64,000 nt of DNA from Vibrio xiamenensis (GTDB lineage Bacteria; Pseudomonadota; Gammaproteobacteria; Enterobacterales; Vibrionaceae). Location: positions 1-64,000 of the forward strand of contig NZ_FNDD01000012.1 of NCBI RefSeq assembly GCF_900100015.1, written 5' to 3'. Below, piece after piece: positions 52,568 to 62,645 of the stretch; position 1 is the first letter of the stretch; each line of letters begins with the position of its first letter. The notes beneath the pieces were generated by a model. That model was not told the DNA's origin, made no database searches, and worked only from the letters and a program-made list of their open reading frames with translations. Both the position numbers and the translations under genes were made by a program.

Positions 52568-54916
52568 ATGAAAACCATCAAAAATCTTGCTCAATATTAC
52601 GTTGATCTGCTGGTTAAACTCGGCATTTTACGTTTCTCTATTCTTCTTGCGCTGGCCTTAGTGGCGCTTGCGGTTGTGGTTCAAGTCGGCATCACCCTGT
52701 TTCTTAATGGTCAAGTGGATAACATCGATATTGTTCGCTCGGTGTTCTTTGGTTTGATTATCACGCCGTGGGCGGTGTATTTCTTGTCGGTGGTGGTCGA
52801 TCAATTGGAAGATTCACGCCAACGTTTGTCAAAGTTGGTGTCGAAACTCAAAGATATGCGCTCGCGAGATCAAGAGCTTAACCAACAGCTGCAGCAGAAC
52901 ATCGCCAAATTGAACCTCGAGATCGAAGAGCGGATCAAAGCTGAATCGGCGCGCGAAAACGCGATGAAAGACTTGGAAAATGAGGTCTATCAGCGCGAAC
53001 GCACGCAGATGGAATTGGCTGAGCGTACAGCGTTGCTGCGTTCTTTCATCGATGCATCGCCTGACCTTATCTATTACCGCAACGCCGATGGTGTGTTCTC
53101 GGGCTGTAACCGAGCGATGGAAGAGTTAACCGGGCGCAAAGAAAGCCAGTTAGTCGGATTAACCCCTTGGGATGTGTACAGTAAAGAGGTCGCGCAACCG
53201 ATTGTTGAAACGGACCAACAGGTGTTTGCCAATAATAGCGCACTGACTTATGAGCAATGGCTTGAATATCCCGACGGGCGTAAAAATTATTTTGAACTGC
53301 GCAAAGTACCGTTTTACAGCAAAGATGGTCGCCACCTTGGTCTGGTCGGGTTTGGCCGCGACATTACGGAGCGTAAACGCCACGAAGAGTCGCTGGAAAA
53401 AGCCAGCCGTGACAAAACCACGTTTATTTCCACTATAAGTCATGAGCTGCGCACGCCACTCAACGGTATCGTGGGCTTGAGTCGTATGTTGTTGGATACA
53501 CCGATGACGGCGGAGCAGCGCAAGCACATGCAAACCATCAATGTTAGCGCGATTACTCTGGGTAACATTTTCAATGACATCATTGATATGGATAAATTTG
53601 ATCGCCGCAAGCTCGAACTCTTCCCTGCGCCTTTGAACTTTGAACAGTTCGTCACCGAAATGGAAAGTATTTCCGCGTTAATGGCCGAGCAGAAAGGATT
53701 GCGTTTTGATCTCGAACGCTTGAGTGATTTTCCTGCGGTGATTGAAGTGGATGCTACCCGTCTTCGTCAAGTGCTGTGGAACTTGATCAATAATGCGATG
53801 AAGTTCACCAAAGAAGGGGGCGTGGTGATGAGTGTCAGCGCTGAGCAAAACGCCGGCTTTGCCGATATCACCATTGAAGTGGAAGATACGGGTATCGGTA
53901 TTCCAGATGCTGAACTCGAGAAAATCTTTGCCATGTATTATCAAGTCAAATCGGGCAAAGACAACTTGCATGCGGTCGGCACCGGAATTGGCTTAGCGGT
54001 TTCCCAGCAACTTATTCATATGATGCAAGGGGAGATTCTGGTCAGCTCAGAAGAAGGATTTGGCAGTACTTTTACGGTCAATATTCACGTCCCGATCGGC
54101 AGTGAGCAATCATTGGAAGCGCCAGTGATGAAAAACAACCGTCAACTTAATATCTTTATGGTTGAAGATATTGAACTCAATATTACCGTTGCGCGTTCAC
54201 TGCTTGAAAGTTTGGGCCACTGCGTCACGGTTGCCATGACGGGTGAAGAGGCCAAACTTAACTTTGAGCCACAAGAGTACGATTTGGTGTTCCTAGATAT
54301 CCAACTGCCAGATATGACCGGTTTTGACATCGCCCAATATTATCGTCAAACCTACACAAATCTACCACCGCTGGTGGCGTTGACTGCTAACGTTCTCAAA
54401 GACAAAAACGAGTATATGCGGCAAGGAATGGATGATGCGATCAGCAAGCCGTTGTCCGTGAAAGCGGTTCAGAACGTGATTGCCAAGCATTGCATGAATG
54501 AAGATGTGAGTACGCCAGAGCAGCCGCCTCAAGAAGCGATAGATTCTCATCAAGTTGATGGCAACGACTACGAGCAGCTACTCGATCTGGCGATGTTAGA
54601 GTCTTATGTTGATATTGTCGGCGCAGCTCCCGTGCTGGAAAGTATCACCATGTTTGAAAAAATGATGCCAGATTACATTCAAGTGCTTGATTCTAACATG
54701 GTCGCGAAAGACCAAGATGGCATAGTGTCTGAAGCTCATAAGATTAAAGGCGCAGCAGGTTCGATTGGTTTGCAACGTATTCAGCGTGTAGCGCAAAAAG
54801 CGCAATCTCCGGATATGCCAGCATGGTGGGAAAATATTAACGACTGGGTGGAAGAGATCAAAAATGAATATCAAAGCGATATTGAGGTTCTCAAGCAGTG
54901 GTTAGCAGAGCGTTAA
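52568..54916 (+). CDS. arcB: Aerobic respiration control sensor kinase ArcB
   Basis: 782-aa tripartite hybrid kinase. Two membrane helices (about 20-45 and 57-77) are followed by a coiled coil, a PAS domain (about 150-270), the transmitter with His292 in SHELRTPLNG, the N and G boxes (NNAMKFTKEG, GTGIGLAVS), a receiver with Asp577 in LVFLDIQLPDMTG, and an Hpt domain with His724 in EAHKIKGAAGSIGL. It senses quinone redox state and phosphorylates ArcA, which is encoded convergently next door. Confidence 0.97.
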   Translation: MKTIKNLAQYYVDLLVKLGILRFSILLALALVALAVVVQVGITLFLNGQVDNIDIVRSVFFGLIITPWAVYFLSVVVDQLEDSRQRLSKLVSKLKDMRSRDQELNQQLQQNIAKLNLEIEERIKAESARENAMKDLENEVYQRERTQMELAERTALLRSFIDASPDLIYYRNADGVFSGCNRAMEELTGRKESQLVGLTPWDVYSKEVAQPIVETDQQVFANNSALTYEQWLEYPDGRKNYFELRKVPFYSKDGRHLGLVGFGRDITERKRHEESLEKASRDKTTFISTISHELRTPLNGIVGLSRMLLDTPMTAEQRKHMQTINVSAITLGNIFNDIIDMDKFDRRKLELFPAPLNFEQFVTEMESISALMAEQKGLRFDLERLSDFPAVIEVDATRLRQVLWNLINNAMKFTKEGGVVMSVSAEQNAGFADITIEVEDTGIGIPDAELEKIFAMYYQVKSGKDNLHAVGTGIGLAVSQQLIHMMQGEILVSSEEGFGSTFTVNIHVPIGSEQSLEAPVMKNNRQLNIFMVEDIELNITVARSLLESLGHCVTVAMTGEEAKLNFEPQEYDLVFLDIQLPDMTGFDIAQYYRQTYTNLPPLVALTANVLKDKNEYMRQGMDDAISKPLSVKAVQNVIAKHCMNEDVSTPEQPPQEAIDSHQVDGNDYEQLLDLAMLESYVDIVGAAPVLESITMFEKMMPDYIQVLDSNMVAKDQDGIVSEAHKIKGAAGSIGLQRIQRVAQKAQSPDMPAWWENINDWVEEIKNEYQSDIEVLKQWLAER

Positions 54917-54935
54917 GCGCGCCAATGCGCCAATA

Positions 54936-54968
54936 AAAAAGGCTTGCCATGATGGCAAGCCTTTTATT
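54936..54968. terminator. Terminator between arcB and arcA
   Basis: AAAAAAGGCTTGCCA-TGA-TGGCAAGCCTTTT plus a T-rich tail. Strong on the plus strand and usable on the minus strand for arcA. Confidence 0.9.
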
Positions 54969-55006
54969 TTTTCTTAGCTTGAGCGACATAGGCTCATGAT
55001 ATCGAA

Positions 55007-55040
55007 GCTTATTCCTCGATATCGCTTATTCCTCGATATC
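55007..55040. repeat. 17-bp tandem duplication over the arcA stop codon
   Basis: GCTTATTCCTCGATATC occurs twice without a gap (55007-55023, 55024-55040). The copy inside the gene encodes the last four residues DIEE and the stop; the second copy lies in the 3' UTR, so the protein is unchanged. Probably replication slippage. Confidence 0.9.
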
Positions 55041-55742
55041 ACCACAGAAGCGGTAGCCTTCACCGTGGATAGTCGCAATGATTTCAGGTGTACCTGAAAC
55101 CGATTCAAAATGCTTGCGAATACGGCGAATGGTTACGTCTACAGTACGATCGTGTGGCTTAAGCTCGCGGCCAGTCATTTTTTTCAGTAGGTCAGCGCGA
55201 GTTTGAATCTTGCCTGGGTTTTCACAGAAGTGAAGTAGAGCGCGAAACTCTGAACGAGGCAATTTGTAGCTGCTGCCACTTGGGCTGATCAACGAACGGC
55301 TGTTGATGTCTAATACCCAACCATTGAATGTGTATTTTTCAACGCTACGTTTTTCTTCTTGAACCGTGTTGGCATTCATTGAGCGATTCAACAAATTGCG
55401 TGCACGGATGGTCAATTCACGTGGGTTAAATGGTTTTGTAATGTAGTCATCAGCACCGATTTCTAGGCCCAGGATCTTATCGACTTCGTTATCACGGCCA
55501 GTTAAGAACATCAGTGCCATATTTGCTTGTTCACGAAGTTCGCGAGCAAGTAGCAGGCCGTTCTTGCCTGGAAGATTGATATCCATGATCACCAAATTGA
55601 TCTGATTTTCAGACAATACGTGGTGCATTTCTTCACCATCGCTTGCCTCAAAAACAGCGTATCCCTCGGCTTCAAAAATACTCTTAAGAGTGTTACGAGT
55701 TACTTGCTCATCTTCTACGATAAGAATATGCGGGGTTTGCAT
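55026..55742 (-). CDS. arcA: Two-component response regulator ArcA
   Basis: 238 aa. Receiver domain with the acidic pocket (VEDEQ) and phospho-Asp54 in [13 protein letters not shown]; Lys in [10 protein letters not shown]; then an OmpR/PhoB winged-helix domain (about 135-235) with [12 protein letters not shown] and [13 protein letters not shown]. Global regulator of respiratory genes under low oxygen, acting with ArcB encoded convergently. A long upstream region with an FNR-type site suggests anaerobic induction. Confidence 0.97.
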   Translation of the reverse strand: MQTPHILIVEDEQVTRNTLKSIFEAEGYAVFEASDGEEMHHVLSENQINLVIMDINLPGKNGLLLARELREQANMALMFLTGRDNEVDKILGLEIGADDYITKPFNPRELTIRARNLLNRSMNANTVQEEKRSVEKYTFNGWVLDINSRSLISPSGSSYKLPRSEFRALLHFCENPGKIQTRADLLKKMTGRELKPHDRTVDVTIRRIRKHFESVSGTPEIIATIHGEGYRFCGDIEE

Positions 55743-56000
55743 TGGCGGTACCTAAATTTGTGAATAAACTTGTGCTAATAGAATAAATTCTAGGCAAAAA
55801 ACATAACATACAGGTAATGAGGTGTTGATAATAAACGAAAGGCTGAAAAATTACATCGCCTTTAACTGCCCGCCATCCGTGGTACAGCGTTCTGATAATT
55901 AGAGGAGTCCCGACCTCTTAACCTTCTACTAGTCTTTGAGCGGATTCTATAATGTTAACAGCTTGCTAACAACGGCAGAATGTTAATTCCAAACACTTTG

Positions 56001-56014
56001 TTGATTTATATCAA
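56001..56014. promoter_or_regulatory. Consensus FNR box upstream of arcA
   Basis: TTGATTTATATCAA matches the FNR consensus TTGAT-N4-ATCAA at every specified base. It lies about 260 bp upstream of the arcA start. E. coli arcA is known to be activated by FNR, so a similar link is likely here. The divergent pseudogene is the only other nearby target. I did not find a clear -10 at class II spacing. Confidence 0.7.
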
Positions 56015-56112
56015 TAGAACAAATGTAACAAATATGAATAGTCTCAGCCAAATGTAAAATTGTTACTTATATGAAAATTTCCCAGATATTATAGCTGGCA
56101 TACTGTCAGAGT

Positions 56113-56457
56113 ATGTTGTTATTTGATAAGCCAATAGCAACTGCACCATTCGCGAACATGAGTGTATGGAACCCAAACAGTGAGCCGTTGTCGAAATAAC
56201 AAAACCAGAATAATAATGCGGATTTAGCAAAGGATATTTATCCCTTATCCCACCTCAAAGTACTTATCGTCGGCCCTGATTATTATTGGGCTGAAGGGTA
56301 AGTTGTCACTGTGGTAGACATTGATGAAGCGATGATTGTCGCGCGTAAATATCAATAAAATACCATTTTCTATGTTGGTGATGACAGACCTAATTGACGA
56401 CTGTATATCGGTGGTCAACAGCTCGAAATAGGTAAGCTAAGTTTTCGATTAAAATAA
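56113..56457 (+). pseudogene. Decayed DUF3293-family gene with four in-frame stops
   Basis: One reading frame of 115 codons shows DUF3293-like segments: a WNP motif (SVWNPNSEPLSK), Asn-rich and PLSHLKVLIVGPDYYWAE segments, DEAMIVARKYQ, NTIFYVGDD, and the C-terminal [15 protein letters not shown] before the terminal TAA. The frame is broken by TAA at 56197, 56299 and 56356 and TGA at 56395. There is no frameshift between the blocks; decay is by substitution only. At least the 56356 stop sits where the family usually has Gln (CAA to TAA). Any N-terminal part beyond 56113 is unclear. The DUF3293 match is made by eye. Confidence 0.7.
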
Positions 56458-56489
56458 GGATTTCTAACAATTCGTATCACGGAGGAACA

Positions 56490-56975
56490 ATGATAGACAT
56501 AACGCCTGATATTTGTGACAAGTTCGAGAATCAAGTCACTTTAGTTAATTTGCCGTTACAAAACTTCGGCCAGAAGAGTGCGTTCTGGGGGGAGATTGTT
56601 ACAGTGCGCTGCTACCACGACAACTCAAAAGTAAGAGAAATGTTGAGCCAAAATGGCAAAGGCAAAGTGCTGGTCGTGGATGGCAATGGCTCGTGCCAAA
56701 AAGCGTTAATGGGTGATCAATTGGCGATTTTGGCAATCGATAATGAATGGGAAGGCGTGATCATTAATGGGGCGGTGCGAGATGCGGCGGCCATCGCTAT
56801 GATGGAAATCGGTTTAAAAGCGCTTGGTACCAGTCCATTTAAAACCGATAAGCGTGGTGCTGGGGATGTCAACGTAACCTTGACGATGCATAATCAGATG
56901 ATTCAACCAGGGGATTACATTTACGCAGATTGGAACGGTATTCTCACATCGGTCAATTTGCTTGACTGGACTTAA
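56490..56975 (+). CDS. RraA family protein (putative HMG/CHA-type aldolase)
   Basis: 161 aa, related to E. coli RraA (regulator of RNase E) and to 4-hydroxy-4-methyl-2-oxoglutarate aldolases. Conserved blocks: [43 protein letters not shown] and [12 protein letters not shown]. The minimal aldolase motif D-x20-R-D is complete (Asp in LMGDQL to RD in GAVRD), while E. coli RraA lacks it as I recall its sequence (GAVRQ). So an aldolase-like activity is possible besides or instead of RNase E control. GGAGG precedes the ATG by five bases. Its stop overlaps the convergent barrel gene by four bases. Confidence 0.85.
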   Translation: MIDITPDICDKFENQVTLVNLPLQNFGQKSAFWGEIVTVRCYHDNSKVREMLSQNGKGKVLVVDGNGSCQKALMGDQLAILAIDNEWEGVIINGAVRDAAAIAMMEIGLKALGTSPFKTDKRGAGDVNVTLTMHNQMIQPGDYIYADWNGILTSVNLLDWT

Positions 56976-57454
56976 AAACGAAACCCGAGTCCAACTTCCA
57001 CACCTTGCTGCCATTCTTGATAATCGAGGGTAGCATGCACATCGAGGTTTTCAGTCAGTCTCATGCGGCTGGAAACCTCTGCCGAAATCAAGGTGTCTTT
57101 CCCTTCCTCAACATTTGAATAGCTCGATGTATGCAGAGTACTTTTGACCGAAAAGCGTGGCGATATTTGATAGCTGACGCCGCTTAAGAATCCGCTTTGA
57201 TTCTCTGATGAGGTATTGTCGACTCGAGCGCCGACATAGATATCAACGTTGTCAAACAAGCTGTAGGAATAGCCGCTGTCGATTTTCCATGAGTCAAAGG
57301 TCTGAACATCTTGCTCGGAAGAGATAAAGAACTTAAATGGGGATGAAGGAGTTGTCTGATGCGCAGGGAGTTCAGGCAAAAAAGCGGCAAGCGCCTTGGT
57401 GCTTAATCCTAGACATACCAAGGATATTAAGCACGAGCTGATTATTTTTTTCAT
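56972..57454 (-). CDS. Small outer-membrane beta-barrel protein, unknown function
   Basis: 160-aa precursor. It has a signal peptide ([23 protein letters not shown], cleavage near ALA-AF), then alternating hydrophobic/polar strands: [40 protein letters not shown] and [25 protein letters not shown]. It ends in [10 protein letters not shown], a C-terminal Phe typical of the BAM recognition signal. The size suits a barrel of about eight strands. I do not recognise the family. Convergent with the RraA-family gene, with a four-base overlap of their ends. Confidence 0.8.
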   Translation of the reverse strand: MKKIISSCLISLVCLGLSTKALAAFLPELPAHQTTPSSPFKFFISSEQDVQTFDSWKIDSGYSYSLFDNVDIYVGARVDNTSSENQSGFLSGVSYQISPRFSVKSTLHTSSYSNVEEGKDTLISAEVSSRMRLTENLDVHATLDYQEWQQGVEVGLGFRF

Positions 57455-57709
57455 CTAGCGCTCCTTGCTTGTTGTTCTCACTGCCTGTTAATTAAAGCAT
57501 AAAATTTGAGCTTGTTGAGGGTTAACGATGAAAATTTATTCGCGCTTTGGTTGTTGATAGAGGTGTCATTTATCGCTGAAAAGTTTATAAGTTATCGATT
57601 TAAATAAGAAATAGGTAGAGTAAGCTTAAAAAATACAAAGTTTTCGTTGACGCCGCTGCTTTAAATAAGGTAAACGTAGGGTTAAGCAAACACAACACAC
57701 AGCTTAAAG

Positions 57710-57787
57710 ATGAAATTTAGCCGCCTGAACGTAATGACCACAACCATTATTATTACCGACATCACCATTGTTGGGGCAGGCTGCTAA
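57710..57787 (+). CDS. thrL: thr operon leader peptide
   Basis: 25-codon ORF whose residues 10-20 read TTTIIITDITI: five Thr and five Ile codons in eleven. It lies just before a terminator and thrA, so it is the attenuation peptide of the threonine operon: ribosomes short of charged Thr- or Ile-tRNA stall and prevent terminator formation. Too short for normal gene calling. The ribosome site is weak; an internal ATG at codon 9 is a possible start. The -35-like TTGACG at 57647 lies upstream with only a poor -10. Confidence 0.85.
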   Translation: MKFSRLNVMTTTIIITDITIVGAGC

Positions 57788-57800
57788 GTAAAAGAAATTA

Positions 57801-57839
57801 AAAAAAGGCCTGTATCCCAACAGATACAGGCCTTTTTTT
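57801..57839 (+). terminator. thr operon attenuator
   Basis: AAAAAAGGCCTGTATC-CCAACA-GATACAGGCCTTTTTTT, starting 13 bases after the thrL stop and ending 33 bases before thrA. A strong intrinsic terminator in the expected place for attenuation. Confidence 0.92.
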
Positions 57840-57871
57840 ATACCAGTTTTTTATAATTCGGAGAGGAAGGG

Positions 57872-60331
57872 ATGCGAGTATTAAAGTTTGGTGGTTCTTC
57901 ACTGGCTGATGCAGACCGTTTTTTACGGGCGGCGGATATCATCGCCAATAACGCCCAGCAGGAAGAAGTAGCCGTCGTTCTATCGGCGCCGGGTAAGACA
58001 ACCAACAAGTTGGTTGCGATTATCGAATGCGCGATGCGAAATGGCGAAGCAGAATTACAAATTAAAGAGTTAGAAGAGTCATTTCGCGAACTGTTTCAAG
58101 CGATTAAAAAAACATTGCCAAGTATCGATGGCAGCGCTTTTCAGCAGCAAGTACAGACATCGATGCTGACTTTACGTCAGTTCGTGCACGGAATTAGCTT
58201 ATTGGGTATGTGCCCAGACAACGTTAACGCTCGAATCATCAGTAAAGGTGAACGCGTATCGATTGAGTTGATGAAAGCGGTCCTAGAAGCCAACGGCCAA
58301 CCAGCGCATTTGATTGACCCGGTTAAATACTTACTTGCGAAAGGCCCACACCTTGAAGCGATGGTCGATGTCGACCTCTCTACTCAGAACTTCCGTCACA
58401 ACCCTCTTCCAGAAGGTCACGTCAATATCATGCCAGGCTTCACAGCGGGTAATGAAAAAGGCGAATTGGTCACCCTTGGCCGTAATGGCTCTGACTACTC
58501 GGCAGCAGTGCTGGCCGCATGTTTACGCGCGGATTGCTGCGAAATCTGGACTGACGTCGACGGTGTCTACAACTGCGACCCACGCCTCGTTGAAGACGCA
58601 CGCTTATTGAAGTCATTGAGCTATCAGGAAGCGATGGAACTTTCTTACTTTGGCGCCTCGGTTCTGCATCCCAAAACCATCGCACCGATTGCCCAATTCC
58701 AAATTCCATGTTTGATCAAAAACAGCTTTAATCCCCAAGGCGCGGGTACTTTGATTGGTCAGGACACTGGTGAAGATAAACTGGCAATCAAAGGTATCAC
58801 CACGCTAAGTGATTTGACCATGGTGAACGTGTCTGGCCCAGGCATGAAAGGCATGGTTGGCATGGCAAGTCGCGTGTTCGGCTCAATGTCGGCGGCAGGC
58901 GTTTCGATTGTTCTTATTACGCAATCTTCTTCTGAATACAGCATCAGTTTCTGTATTGAAGCGGCCGATAAAGCCCGCGCTCAACGTGCACTGTCGGATT
59001 CCTTTGAACTTGAATTGAAAGACGGCTTACTTGAGCCTGTTGATTTCATCGATGATGTGGCGATTGTTACGCTAGTCGGTGACGGTATGCGTACGTCTCG
59101 TGGTGTTGCTTCGCGTTTCTTCTCTGCGTTGGCGGAAGTGAACGTCAATATCGTTGCGATTGCTCAGGGCTCATCTGAGCGCGCAATCTCAGCGGTCATT
59201 CCAGAAGATAAAGTCTCAGAAGCGATCAAAGCATGTCACGTCAATCTATTTAACTCTAAGCACTTTATCGATGTGTTCGTCATTGGCATTGGTGGTGTTG
59301 GTGGTGAGCTTGTTGACCAAATTCAGCGTCAGCAGCTTAAGTTGTCTGAGAAAGGCATCGTGATTCGTGTTTGTGGTTTAGCAAACAGTAAAGGTCTGCT
59401 GCTCGATAGCGAGGGTTTACCTCTAGAGCATTGGCGCGATCGCATGGCGGGTGCAACCGAAGAGTTTAGCCTCGCGCGCTTAATTGCGCTGGTACAACGT
59501 AATCACATTATTAACCCTGTGCTGGTGGACTGTACGGCCAGTGACGTGATTGCTAACCAGTACACTGATTTCTTATCCGCCGGTTTCCACGTTGTAACAC
59601 CAAACAAGAAAGCCAATACCGCGAGCATGGCTTACTACCATCAGTTGCGTGAAGTTGCGCGCCGTTCGCGTCGTAAGTTGATGTATGAAACAACGGTAGG
59701 TGCTGGTTTGCCAGTCATCGAAAACTTGCAAAACCTCATTTCTGCAGGTGATGAGCTGGAGCGTTTTAGCGGCATTTTGTCTGGTTCACTGTCGTTTATC
59801 TTCGGTAAATTGGATGAAGGTATGACGCTGAGCCAAGCAACCAACATCGCGAAAGACAACGGCTTTACTGAGCCGGATCCTCGTGATGATCTCTCGGGTA
59901 TGGATGTAGCGCGCAAACTATTGATTCTGGCTCGTGAAGCGGGTATCGCTCTGGAGTTGGAGGATGTGATTGTCGATCAAGCACTGCCGCCAAGTTTTGA
60001 TGATTCCGGTAGCATTGAAGAATTTATGGCTCGTCTACCACAAGCTGATGCTTACTTTAGTGACTTGGTCGCCAAAGCCAAAGATGAGGGCAAAGTGCTG
60101 CGCTATGTGGGTGAAATCGCCGATGGAAAATGCCGAGTGAGCATTGCTTCGGTCGATGAAAATGACCCAATGTTTAAGATCAAAGATGGCGAGAACGCGC
60201 TGGCATTTTACAGCCGCTACTACAATCCAATTCCATTGGTATTACGTGGTTACGGAGCAGGGACGGAAGTAACCGCAGCGGGCGTGTTCTCCGATGTAAT
60301 GCGAACTCTGGGTTGGAAATTAGGGGTTTAA
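57872..60331 (+). CDS. thrA: Bifunctional aspartokinase I / homoserine dehydrogenase I
   Basis: 819 aa. The N-terminal aspartokinase ([46 protein letters not shown]) is followed by paired ACT domains (about 315-450, binding threonine), then the NAD(P)-binding homoserine dehydrogenase domain ([15 protein letters not shown]) with [17 protein letters not shown] and the C-terminal [15 protein letters not shown]. Catalyses the first and third steps from aspartate to threonine. GGAGAGGAAGGG lies just before the ATG. Length matches E. coli ThrA (820). Confidence 0.97.
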   Translation: MRVLKFGGSSLADADRFLRAADIIANNAQQEEVAVVLSAPGKTTNKLVAIIECAMRNGEAELQIKELEESFRELFQAIKKTLPSIDGSAFQQQVQTSMLTLRQFVHGISLLGMCPDNVNARIISKGERVSIELMKAVLEANGQPAHLIDPVKYLLAKGPHLEAMVDVDLSTQNFRHNPLPEGHVNIMPGFTAGNEKGELVTLGRNGSDYSAAVLAACLRADCCEIWTDVDGVYNCDPRLVEDARLLKSLSYQEAMELSYFGASVLHPKTIAPIAQFQIPCLIKNSFNPQGAGTLIGQDTGEDKLAIKGITTLSDLTMVNVSGPGMKGMVGMASRVFGSMSAAGVSIVLITQSSSEYSISFCIEAADKARAQRALSDSFELELKDGLLEPVDFIDDVAIVTLVGDGMRTSRGVASRFFSALAEVNVNIVAIAQGSSERAISAVIPEDKVSEAIKACHVNLFNSKHFIDVFVIGIGGVGGELVDQIQRQQLKLSEKGIVIRVCGLANSKGLLLDSEGLPLEHWRDRMAGATEEFSLARLIALVQRNHIINPVLVDCTASDVIANQYTDFLSAGFHVVTPNKKANTASMAYYHQLREVARRSRRKLMYETTVGAGLPVIENLQNLISAGDELERFSGILSGSLSFIFGKLDEGMTLSQATNIAKDNGFTEPDPRDDLSGMDVARKLLILAREAGIALELEDVIVDQALPPSFDDSGSIEEFMARLPQADAYFSDLVAKAKDEGKVLRYVGEIADGKCRVSIASVDENDPMFKIKDGENALAFYSRYYNPIPLVLRGYGAGTEVTAAGVFSDVMRTLGWKLGV

Positions 60332-60347
60332 TTGAATGAGTAGTGAT

Positions 60348-61304
60348 ATGGATGTAGTGGTGTATGCTCCAGCATCAATTGGTAACGTCAGTGTTGGCTT
60401 TGATGTTTTAGGCGCAGCCGTTTCGCCAGTCGATGGCACTTTGCTGGGCGATCGCGTTGAAGTGAAGGCATCGAATGAGCCATTCAGTTTGGCAACCGCA
60501 GGAAGTTTTGTTGCAAAATTGCCCGACAATCCGAAAGAGAATATTGTTTACGACTGCTGGCAAGTCTTTGCTCGCGAGCTAAAAAAGAAGTCTGTTGAGC
60601 TTAAGCCTTTAGCCATGACGCTTGAAAAAAATATGCCGATTGGTTCTGGGTTAGGTTCGAGCGCTTGTTCTATTGTTGCCGCTTTAGATGCATTAAACCG
60701 TTTTCATGGTCAACCACTTTCTGAAATGGAGCTTTTGGCTCTGATGGGCGAAATGGAAGGCCAGATCTCAGGTGGTGTGCATTACGATAACGTGGCGCCA
60801 TGTTATCTCGGTGGCTTGCAATTGATGCTTGAAGAGCTTGGTATCATTAGCCAAGAAGTCCCTTGCTTTGATGATTGGTACTGGGTGATGGCTTATCCGG
60901 GCATCAAGGTTTCGACTGCTGAAGCGCGTGCGATTTTGCCATCTCAGTATCGTCGCCAAGATATCATTGCTCATGGTCGTCATTTGGGCGGTTTTATTCA
61001 CGCTTGTCACTCAAAACAAGATGAATTAGCCGCCAAGATGATCAAAGATGTCATCGCTGAGCCATATCGTGAAAAACTGCTGCCAGGTTTTGCCAAAGCA
61101 CGCGAGTACGCTGCTTCTGCTGGTGCGCTGGCTACCGGAATTTCTGGTAGTGGCCCAACGCTGTTTAGTATCTGTAGGCAGAAAGATGTCGCCGAGCGTG
61201 TTGCCAACTGGCTTGAAAATAACTATGTCCAAAATCAAGAAGGATTTGTCCACATTTGTCGCCTCGACAAACAGGGCTCAAAAGTAACGGGAAGTAAGCT
61301 ATGA
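60348..61304 (+). CDS. thrB: Homoserine kinase
   Basis: 318-aa GHMP kinase. N-terminal [17 protein letters not shown], the ATP loop [20 protein letters not shown], and C-terminal [18 protein letters not shown]. Phosphorylates homoserine for ThrC. The ATG at 60348 matches the usual Vibrio length; an ATG four codons earlier (60336) has a better-spaced AGGGG and cannot be excluded. The TGA overlaps the thrC ATG (ATGA), giving translational coupling. Confidence 0.96.
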   Translation: MDVVVYAPASIGNVSVGFDVLGAAVSPVDGTLLGDRVEVKASNEPFSLATAGSFVAKLPDNPKENIVYDCWQVFARELKKKSVELKPLAMTLEKNMPIGSGLGSSACSIVAALDALNRFHGQPLSEMELLALMGEMEGQISGGVHYDNVAPCYLGGLQLMLEELGIISQEVPCFDDWYWVMAYPGIKVSTAEARAILPSQYRRQDIIAHGRHLGGFIHACHSKQDELAAKMIKDVIAEPYREKLLPGFAKAREYAASAGALATGISGSGPTLFSICRQKDVAERVANWLENNYVQNQEGFVHICRLDKQGSKVTGSKL

Positions 61305-62581
61305 AGCTTTACAATATAAAAGAAAATGATGAACAAGTTTCCTTTGGCCAAGCCGTGCGCCAAGGGTTAGGCCGCAATCAAGGGCTATTTTTTCCATCGT
61401 CTCTGCCAAGTTTTGACGATATCGATGCGCTGCTTGACGAAGATTTTGTCAGCCGCAGCAGCAAAATTCTTTCTGCTTTGATTGGCGATGAACTGAGTAA
61501 AGAGCAAGTCAGTACGCTAGTTGAGGCTGCTTTTCAGTTTCCAGCGCCTCTAAATAAAGTCAAAGATGGTGTCTACGCGTTAGAGTTGTTCCACGGTCCA
61601 ACTCTGGCGTTTAAAGACTTTGGCGGCCGTTTTATGGCGCAATCTTTGGCGGCGGTATCGAATGGTGGAAAAATCACTATTCTGACTGCAACCTCAGGTG
61701 ATACCGGTGCGGCTGTCGCGCACGCTTTCTACGGTATGCAAGACATCAACGTGGTGATCCTGTATCCGAAAGGCAAGATCAGCCCACTGCAAGAAAAGCT
61801 GTTCTGTACGCTGGGCAAAAATATCCACACGGTTGCAGTGGATGGCGATTTTGATGCTTGCCAAGCACTAGTGAAGCAAGCGTTTGATGATGCTCAATTA
61901 CGCCAAGATGTTGGTCTAAACTCGGCTAACTCAATCAATATCAGCCGCTTAATGGCGCAGATTTGTTACTACTTTGAAGCCGCAGCGCAATTGAGCAAAC
62001 AAGAGCGTGAAAACTTGGTGATTTCAGTACCAAGCGGCAACTTTGGTAACTTAACCGCAGGCCTACTTGCTAAAGCGCTCGGTTTACCAGTAAAACGTTT
62101 TATCGCGGCGACCAATGCCAACGATACGGTGCCACGTTACCTAGAAACCGGTAAATGGGATCCCAAGCCAACAGTGGCAACCACATCCAATGCGATGGAT
62201 GTGAGCCAGCCGAATAACTGGCCGCGCATTGAAGAACTGTGCCGCATTAAAGATTGGGGCTTAGAAACGCTAGGCAAAGGCGCGGTCAGCGATGAGCAAA
62301 GCGCGCAATCGGTTAAAGAGCTGTTTGAACTAGGCTATTTGTGTGAGCCACACGGTGCGATTGCTTATCGTGTTTTGGATGAGCAACTGCAAGCAGGCGA
62401 AACCGGCCTGTTTTTGTGTACGGCCCATCCGGCGAAATTTAAAGAAGTGGTGGATGACATTCTGGGTGAGAACATCGAATTGCCAGCCCCGCTTGCCAAA
62501 CATGCGGCGATGGAGCTTTTGTCTCAAGATCTGAATAACGATTTTGAAGCGCTAAAAGCGGTACTTTATCAAGTGCAGTAA
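61301..62581 (+). CDS. thrC: Threonine synthase
   Basis: 426-aa PLP enzyme converting O-phosphohomoserine to threonine. PLP lysine in [16 protein letters not shown], the phosphate-binding and substrate loops [15 protein letters not shown] and [13 protein letters not shown], and the N-terminal [20 protein letters not shown] of the bacterial type. Start overlaps the thrB stop by four bases. Last gene of the operon. Confidence 0.97.
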   Translation: MKLYNIKENDEQVSFGQAVRQGLGRNQGLFFPSSLPSFDDIDALLDEDFVSRSSKILSALIGDELSKEQVSTLVEAAFQFPAPLNKVKDGVYALELFHGPTLAFKDFGGRFMAQSLAAVSNGGKITILTATSGDTGAAVAHAFYGMQDINVVILYPKGKISPLQEKLFCTLGKNIHTVAVDGDFDACQALVKQAFDDAQLRQDVGLNSANSINISRLMAQICYYFEAAAQLSKQERENLVISVPSGNFGNLTAGLLAKALGLPVKRFIAATNANDTVPRYLETGKWDPKPTVATTSNAMDVSQPNNWPRIEELCRIKDWGLETLGKGAVSDEQSAQSVKELFELGYLCEPHGAIAYRVLDEQLQAGETGLFLCTAHPAKFKEVVDDILGENIELPAPLAKHAAMELLSQDLNNDFEALKAVLYQVQ

Positions 62582-62605
62582 GCGAAGTTTGGTCAGTTAA
62601 AAATA

Positions 62606-62633
62606 AAAAGGTCGCCTCGAGCGACCTTTTTTT
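62606..62633. terminator. Terminator of the thr operon
   Basis: AAAAGGTCGC-CTCGA-GCGACCTTTTTTT. Strong on the plus strand; it may also serve the convergent YicG-like gene. Confidence 0.9.
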
Positions 62634-62645
62634 ACGTCTTCTAAG

